DNA from: Erinaceus europaeus
Lineage: Eukaryota > Chordata > Mammalia > Eulipotyphla > Erinaceidae
Assembly (NCBI RefSeq): GCF_950295315.1
Contig: NC_080166.1
Span: 98,337,141-98,401,140, forward strand
DNA: 64,000 nucleotides
Direction: 5' to 3'
This document shows, one piece after another, positions 58,468-64,000 of this stretch. The position numbers and the translations under genes were made by a program. A model generated the notes under the pieces. That model was not told the origin of the DNA. It saw only the letters and a list, made by a program, of their open reading frames with translations, and searched no databases. The first letter of the stretch is position 1. Every line of letters begins with the position of its first letter.

Positions 58468-58481
58468 AAAGTCCACTGTGG

Positions 58482-59440
58482 TCCCCTCTGAATTTATTCA
58501 ATACAGAACTTCAGAGGTAAACAATATAGGTGAACAATATATGATGTGCTGTGTGGATTCTTTAGTTCTACTTAGCATTTTGGGAATTACAGTAATTTAT
58601 GATTTTTTAGAAATCAGTTTCAAAGCTATACTTTGTTTTTCAAGACTTTATAAAAATATGCTTTTGATCATTAACTCATTTGTTATCAAATGATCCATAA
58701 AATTACCCCTTTTCTGTTTGTTGTATTCCCTAAATTATACCAAATTTAGTGTTTGTTCTGTTTGTGAACTCTTTTGCTTATGCGCCATATACACAGCTAC
58801 ATTTCATTTATTAGGCCCTTTAAACATAGATCTCTCATTTTTATGCATAATATTCCATAAGTTCTCAAAGTTGCATGACTTTGTTTCCTTGAGTTGAAGT
58901 AAGGGATATATTAAATCTCTTTGCATTCCTAAGACTCACTGATATGTTGTATATTAAGCCAAATTCATTTGGTCACTACTGTTTTTAAGTTGAAATAAAG
59001 AAAACTGTTCTTTGTTGCTTGTTGTAAAAAGAAATGGAAGCTAAGCTAAAAGTATTTCAAAGGAAACGAGAAAGTAGTACAACAGACTTATTTTCAACCC
59101 ACTAGGAAATGTCTCATAGACAAGAAATGCAATCACATGTGTTGTAAAATATAGAAAATCATTGACAAAGTAAGATACTATAATTAAAAAATAATCAAAA
59201 CCAAATTATTTCTGGGGAAAATTCTCCTTCAGGAAAGAATTTGACTTGACTTCTAATTCTATTATAGAGTTCAATCACTAACCTCAACTCCTTTTTAACT
59301 TTTACACTTACACTTTTCTTATATTATTGATACATTAAAATAGATTGCATTAATATAAAAGATGACAATACCTAATCCAAGAACACATTATCTAAAGTTT
59401 CAAATTAGCATGCTATCAAGTCATCTTCATTTTTTTTGTA
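58482..59440. other. Unique AT-rich DNA
   Basis: No gene or repeat recognised. Confidence 0.5.
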
Positions 59441-59750
59441 TTAAAAATATTTATTCTGCAAGTTGGGTGGTAGCGGGTTAAGTGCACGTGACACAAAGAA
59501 CAAGGAATGGCGTGAGAATCCCAGTTCGAGGTCCCAGTTCCCAACCTGCAGGGGAGTCGCTTCACAGGCGGTGAAGCAGGTCTGCAGGTGTCTTTCTCTC
59601 CCCCCTCTCTGTCTTCCCTTCTTATTTCCATTTCTCTCTGTTCTATCCAATAATGATGATGTCAATAACAGCAACAATAATAACTACAACAATAAAACAA
59701 GGGCAACAAAAAGGGAATAAATAAATAAATATTAAAAATATATTTATTCT
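59441..59750 (+). mobile_element. SINE, group A short form, with target duplication
   Basis: Insert about 59459-59730: caagttgggtggtagcgggt, B-box-like agttcgaggtcccagt, caggggagtcgcttcacagg, cggtgaagcaggtctgcagg, acaagggcaacaaaaaggga, then a taaataaa tail. The flanks attaaaaatatttattct and attaaaaatatatttattct bracket it. Confidence 0.93.
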
Positions 59751-59751
59751 A

Positions 59752-59912
59752 TTATGTATTTTTGGATAGAGACAGAGAGAATTTGAGGAGGCGGAGGCAG
59801 AGAGGGAAAGAGACCAAGACACCTAAGCCCTACTTCACTGCTTGTGAAGCTTTCCCCTTACAGATGGGGGGATCAAGGGCTTGAATCCAGGTCCTTGCTC
59901 ACTGGGCTTTTA
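59752..59912 (-). mobile_element. SINE, group B, incomplete head
   Basis: gtatttttggatagagacag, gaggcggaggcagagaggga, tacttcactgcttgtgaagc, gggggatcaagggcttgaat, ccaggtccttgctcactggg. Confidence 0.85.
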
Positions 59913-61150
59913 TCCTCTTTATTTCTTTAAAAATGGACCAAAAATGGACAAAAGAACTTGTTCTAGAGATATCTTAAGCAGATTTTTATTCTGGGAAAGT
60001 GATTTTTTTTCTTCTTTTTTTTTTGGGGGGGGGTGATTTCTAATAATTCACCTAGATGCAAAAGTAAAAAATCAATATTAACTTGCTAATATGAAACTGA
60101 ATAAACCATATTTGTTATCAATTGAGTAAAAATTCAAGGAATAATGTTAGTTTGTATACATTTTGTCACACATTTGTTACACACACACACACGTTTTCAA
60201 AACAGTCCCTTTGCACTAAGTTATGCTGTGCTTTAAAAACCTTGAACAAACTTCATGATGTTCAGGCATTTCAGGTTCTTAATGTTCTTCCTACAGACTT
60301 CCTAGTTGTTAATCAGATTTGTCTTTTGCCTTATTGATGACAAGGTTGTGGCTTTGACTAGAAAAGGGGATTTTAGACAAGAGTATATTTTTCCTTATCA
60401 AGGGTCATTAAGAAGTAAGGCAACCAATAAAAGGCAAGCTGGAACTCATTAGTTAGCTTAATAAGACACTTATGAGAAACATCATGTACTAAAAGAAAGA
60501 CTGCATTTATATGGCCTTTTAAATAAAGCAAAGCCAAAAACTACAATCAAAATGACATAGAAATTGATGTATTAAAAGGTGAAAGTTGAACAGCTAGAAA
60601 AACCACCTGCAAGTTATTAACCTACATATTGTAGAAATATGGTTTTGTTTTAAAGAGTAACCTAAGTCTTTAGAAAAATCACTTAATCCTGTATGATATT
60701 TTATTTTAACACAATGGTTGATAGTTTGACTTTGATTTCAACTTCCCTTCAAGTGAAATATTTTAGATAAAAATCTTCTACTTTCTCAGATTAGTTAACA
60801 CAAAAATGTATGAGATTCCATATATTTACATGGCTTTGCATTCTTTTATACTTTGGAAGAAATTTTGCAAGCAAACGAAAGTGGTTCTCAGTTTTTTTAT
60901 TATAGCTAATATCATTTCTTCATTTTTCAAATTTACATTTGGGAGACTTTTCATTGCACAAACAGTATATCAATTATCCTAAAATAAAACTATGACTATG
61001 AACTCATGATACTTAAGATAGAAAATATATGGACATTGAATGAGTATGGAATGAAAGATCATAGTTTCCATTTATAGACACAAAGCAGTGATAAATCAAA
61101 TGGCTAAGTTGTATTTTGTAACATTTTATAATTTATGCATTCATTAATTT
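59913..61150. other. Unique DNA
   Basis: No gene. A G-run (60026-60033) and (AC)n at 60179-60193. Frame 60122-60337 has no features. Confidence 0.5.
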
Positions 61151-61429
61151 ATTTTTGCCACCAAGGATATCACTGAGGCAGGTGCCAGCACTATGAATCC
61201 ACCACTCCCAGTGGCCTTTTCCCTTCTTTCTTTCTATTTTATTTGATAGGAGAGAGAGTAACTGAGAAGAGAAGGAGAGATAAGAGAGGAAGAAAGATAG
61301 AACCTGTAGTTCTGCTTCACTGCTAAGGAAGTGTCTCCCATGCATGTGGGGAGCGAGGCTCAAGGCCAGTATTTTGAGCTTGGTTACCTACCTGTGTGCT
61401 GAACTGGGTATGCCATTGCATGGCCCCCA
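61151..61429 (-). mobile_element. SINE, group B long form, diverged
   Basis: tgccaccaaggatatcactg, tatgaatccaccactcccag, gataggagagagagtaactg, cttcactgctaaggaagtgt, gtggggagcgaggctcaagg, tgccattgcatggccccc. Confidence 0.85.
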
Positions 61430-61431
61430 AT

Positions 61432-61590
61432 GCTTTATTTTTAAAGTCTTACTTTGTTTCACTGGGCAGGGGACGAGGGCTGTAGAGAATAGAACTCTGT
61501 GGCTTATGGTTCTAGGAATTGAACATGGGTTCTGGGGCCCTCAAGCACAAAAGTGTTTTTGCTAAACCATGTACTATCTCCTCAGCATCC
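61432..61590 (-). mobile_element. SINE, group C, diverged
   Basis: gttctaggaattgaacatgg, gttctggggccctcaagcac, gtttttgctaaaccatgtac, tatctcctcagcatccc. Confidence 0.6.
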
Positions 61591-62382
61591 CCTCCTTTAA
61601 ATTTTTTAAAGCCTATGTCATCAGACCTGACTGAGCTAAAAATTAGACAATGACACAGTTCATGAAATTTTCAACTCTGAAAATTATCTCTAAAATAGTA
61701 GTGGTGGTAGCAATATTTGGTAAGATGTTCTGTGTGATCTGGATGACATATAAATGTATGATACACCTAATGCCAGGTAGGTAATGCTCACTAAGTATCA
61801 GCTATTTTTCACATAGTAAGGCAATATCTTCCTTTCCTTTAATAAAACAAAAAAGTTAGCTATTACTGGAGCTGTCATAAACATGTTAGCTCCTGGTGTT
61901 TAGTATTTATTGAGAATGCAATCCACTTTGCCAGATGATATGTATAGATAAAACATTGTATATTTATTGCTTTAGATACTAGAAGTGGTTCATGATGAGG
62001 CTGGGATCATCAGAATTTATGAAGACTACATTTTCAACTTAAATCATATTATTCTAATAAAGCTCTCATAATTGTAACAACTTGTTGGGAAAAAAATTTT
62101 GATACCAAATTATAACAAATATTAGTTAAGATTGCTCAATTATTAAGTATATTTTTATTAAAGTAACACTGGTTTTCAAGGGTATATTTTTATTGTACAA
62201 TTTCATGCCTCCTAATGTATCATAGGAGTTTTCTAACTTAGTCAAAGTAAAACGTGTGTATATTTAACTCACTAGCACCAATCCCAAAATAACACAAGAA
62301 TATCAAACCTAGTAAGTTGCATTATACTTTCAGCCCACCTGCATGTTTGCTGTTGAATTCAGGAAAAAATTAGTGAAGTCAC
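61591..62382. other. Unique DNA
   Basis: No gene or repeat recognised. Confidence 0.5.
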
Positions 62383-62885
62383 AGGCCTCTTGAAATATAC
62401 CTAAAATAGACTTCCTAGCTTCTTCCAACATGAAGACCCCAGTCTCATCTGCTAGATTCTTACTTTTAGGTTCCACATTACTAAACAATTTATTTTGCTT
62501 TATATCTTAATGCTTTTCAGTCATCAAGCTGCAGATGCTACCCTGATGCCAACCTGAATTCCCTGGGCAGATGACCTCACCAATGTGTCCTAGAATCCCT
62601 ATCCCTGAGCCCTATCCCATGAGCCCTATCCCATGAGGAAAAGACAGAAATAGGACATGGGCTGTCAATGTCCATGTTCAACAGAGAAGCAATTACAGAA
62701 GCCAGACCTACCACCTTCTGCATCCTATAAAGATCTTTGGTCCAATCCTGGAGGGATAAAGAATAGGGAAGCTTCCAATGGAGGAAATGAGATGTGAAAC
62801 TCTGGTGGTGGGAATTGTGTGGAATTGTACCCATCTTATCCCACCATCTTCTCGATCATTATTAAGTCACTAATAAAAAATTAAA
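62383..62885 (+). mobile_element. L1 3' tail, older variant
   Basis: gaagaccccagtctcatctg, aacaatttattttgctttat, agatgctaccctgatgccaa, agagaagcaattacagaagc, ctctggtggtgggaattgtg, cgatcattattaagtcacta, ataaaaaattaaaa tail. Its start corresponds to about 7930 of the long-form copy. Confidence 0.8.
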
Positions 62886-63352
62886 ATTTTCTATATTAAA
62901 CCCAACAGCTCCATACTTCTATCTTCATGTTTTTTTTATTACTAATTCACAAAAAAAGTGAGTCATTATACCACCGTCCAGTTTCTACCCTTCATTCCAG
63001 TACTAAGAGAAAAGGGAAATAACTTTGCAAATAGGTTTACCTTTCAATATAACTAGTCCTTGAACTACTTACTGTTGAATTTTATTCTATCCTATCAGTA
63101 TCTTATTCATTCAGTCTACCAAAAAGAAACACAATTCACTGGACTATAATGGTACCAGATTCTTCATTTGTTGCTGGGAAAGCACAACAAATTATCCACA
63201 GAGTGGTGACAAAATGAGAAAGAACAAGTATATCCTTCAAAAGATTTCAAAACTTAGTGGTGATACAGAAAATAACTTCTATGATGATATAAATTTCTAT
63301 GAGAAGAAATACAAGAGGCAACACAAGCTTTATTTGATGTTATTTTAAAATT
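62886..63352. other. Unique DNA
   Basis: No gene or repeat recognised. Confidence 0.5.
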
Positions 63353-63470
63353 GTATTTATTTATTTATTATTGGATAGAGACAGAAAGAAATTGATAAGG
63401 GAGGGAGAGGTAGAGAGGGAGAGAGAGAGACATCTGCAGCTTTCTTCCTCAGGTGGGAACCAGCACGTGA
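63353..63470 (-). mobile_element. SINE, group B, head lost
   Basis: atttatttattattggatag, agacagaaagaaattgataa, gagggagagagagagacatc, cctcaggtgggaaccagcac, then unrelated sequence. Confidence 0.8.
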
Positions 63471-63581
63471 AAGGGGTTCATGGGCTGCAATTATCAAGAA
63501 TGTGGGGAGCCTGTGATTAGTATAGACAGACATGATAATTTTAAGAATTTATGATTAGCTTGTAATAAATCAATTATAAGT

Positions 63582-63863
63582 TGGGCAGTAATGCACCCAG
63601 TTATCACACAAATCACCATGCACAAGGATCTGGTTTCAAGGCCCCATTCCCCACATTAAGGGAAGACACTTCATGAGTTGTGAAACAGGTTTGCAGTTGA
63701 ACATCTTTTTCTCTCCCTCTCTTTGTCCTCTTTGCTTTCAATTTCTCTCTGTCCTGTCAAATAAAAATAAATTAGAAAGAAAAATTGGCTACCAGGAACC
63801 ATGGATTCATAGTGCCAGCATCTAGCCTTAGTGATAACTTTGGAGGCAATAAATAAATAAATG
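63582..63863 (+). mobile_element. SINE, long form, diverged
   Basis: gttgggcagtaatgcaccca, ggatctggtttcaaggcccc, cttcatgagttgtgaaacag, ctcaatttctctctgtcctg-like body (63730s), 3' module accatggattcatagtgcca, actttggaggcaataaataa. Confidence 0.85.
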
Positions 63864-63930
63864 ATATATGAAGTGAAATGTACAAATTCTTACTTATTAT
63901 ATTATTTCCTACACAATTATTAATAATGAG

Positions 63931-64000
63931 GGGGCAGGTGGTGGCATACCTGATTAAGTATGCAAGGACCTGGGCTCAAGTGGCTGGTCCCCAACTTCAG
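63931..64000 (+). mobile_element. SINE head, group B, cut by window end
   Basis: ggggcaggtggtggcatacc, tgattaagtatgcaaggacc, B-box-like gggctcaagtggctgg. It continues beyond the window. Confidence 0.85.

Larger units (their letters stand above)
50628..58481 (+). mobile_element. Full-length L1 retrotransposon with target duplication
   Basis: The element spans 50642-58467 (about 7.8 kb). It starts gggggattccagaaaatgga, as L1 5' ends do, and carries a 1.8-kb 5'UTR, ORF1, a short spacer, ORF2, a long 3'UTR and a poly(A) at about 58452-58467. The flanks are aaagaccactgtgg (50628-50641) and aaagtccactgtgg (58468-58481), a 14-bp target duplication with one mismatch. That fixes both ends, shows that the extended 3' tail belongs to the inserted RNA, and indicates a moderately recent insertion. 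Both ORFs are broken, so it is inactive. Confidence 0.95.

Noticed and set aside
1..64000. tRNA genes suggested by box A/box B sequences
   Set aside because: All such hits are heads of SINEs followed by pyrimidine-rich bodies and A-rich tails, with no intact cloverleaf.
1..64000. CRISPR array or bacterial operon
   Set aside because: No regularly spaced repeats with unique spacers. The only tandem repeats are microsatellites, the L1 5'UTR units and the ORF1 minisatellite.

Overview
This is gene-poor, AT-rich, repeat-packed nuclear DNA of a mammal, almost certainly a hedgehog (Erinaceidae, probably Erinaceus europaeus). Two things point there. First, the window is full of tRNA-derived SINEs of the type described from hedgehog (ERI-type, with a pyrimidine-rich middle and an AATAAA-type tail). 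Second, it carries a Vingi/Ingi-like non-LTR retrotransposon, a clade I recall as reported among mammals only from hedgehogs. I found no host protein-coding exon, rRNA, functional tRNA gene or CRISPR array. Nearly every ORF of 60-145 codons is a chance frame through a SINE, an L1 3' end or a microsatellite. The only real coding sequences are the broken ones of two retrotransposons.

Layout: 0-17 kb holds unique AT-rich DNA sprinkled with SINEs, several L1 3' ends and microsatellites. At 17.02-17.22 kb is a short hAT-type DNA transposon with an 8-bp target duplication. At 18.0-20.83 kb (minus strand) lies the 5'-truncated Vingi-like element, visibly more GC-rich than its surroundings, with endonuclease, reverse transcriptase and C-terminal zinc-knuckle regions broken by three frameshifts and six stops. 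21-50 kb is again unique DNA with nested SINEs and L1 ends; the clearest stacks are at 34.2-35.2, 37.9-38.4 and 39.65-40.63 kb. At 50.64-58.47 kb is an essentially full-length L1 (about 7.8 kb, plus strand) bounded by a 14-bp target duplication with one mismatch. Its 5'UTR contains two tandem units of about 600 bp, its ORF1 carries a small minisatellite, its ORF2 keeps FADD but is broken, and it has an unusually long 3' tail. 58.5-64 kb returns to unique DNA with SINEs and one more L1 3' end.

Labels used below: SINE group A has a head like gagtcgggcggtagtgcagc; group B has a head like ggtggtggtgcacctggttg; group C has a head like gtagatagcataatggttat; group D has a head like agctcacttggacaatgcgc. 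All four are tRNA-like by their box A/box B arrangement, but the grouping is mine, made by eye. L1 enzymes are the presumed mobilising machinery for the SINEs; the Vingi-like element would have used its own.
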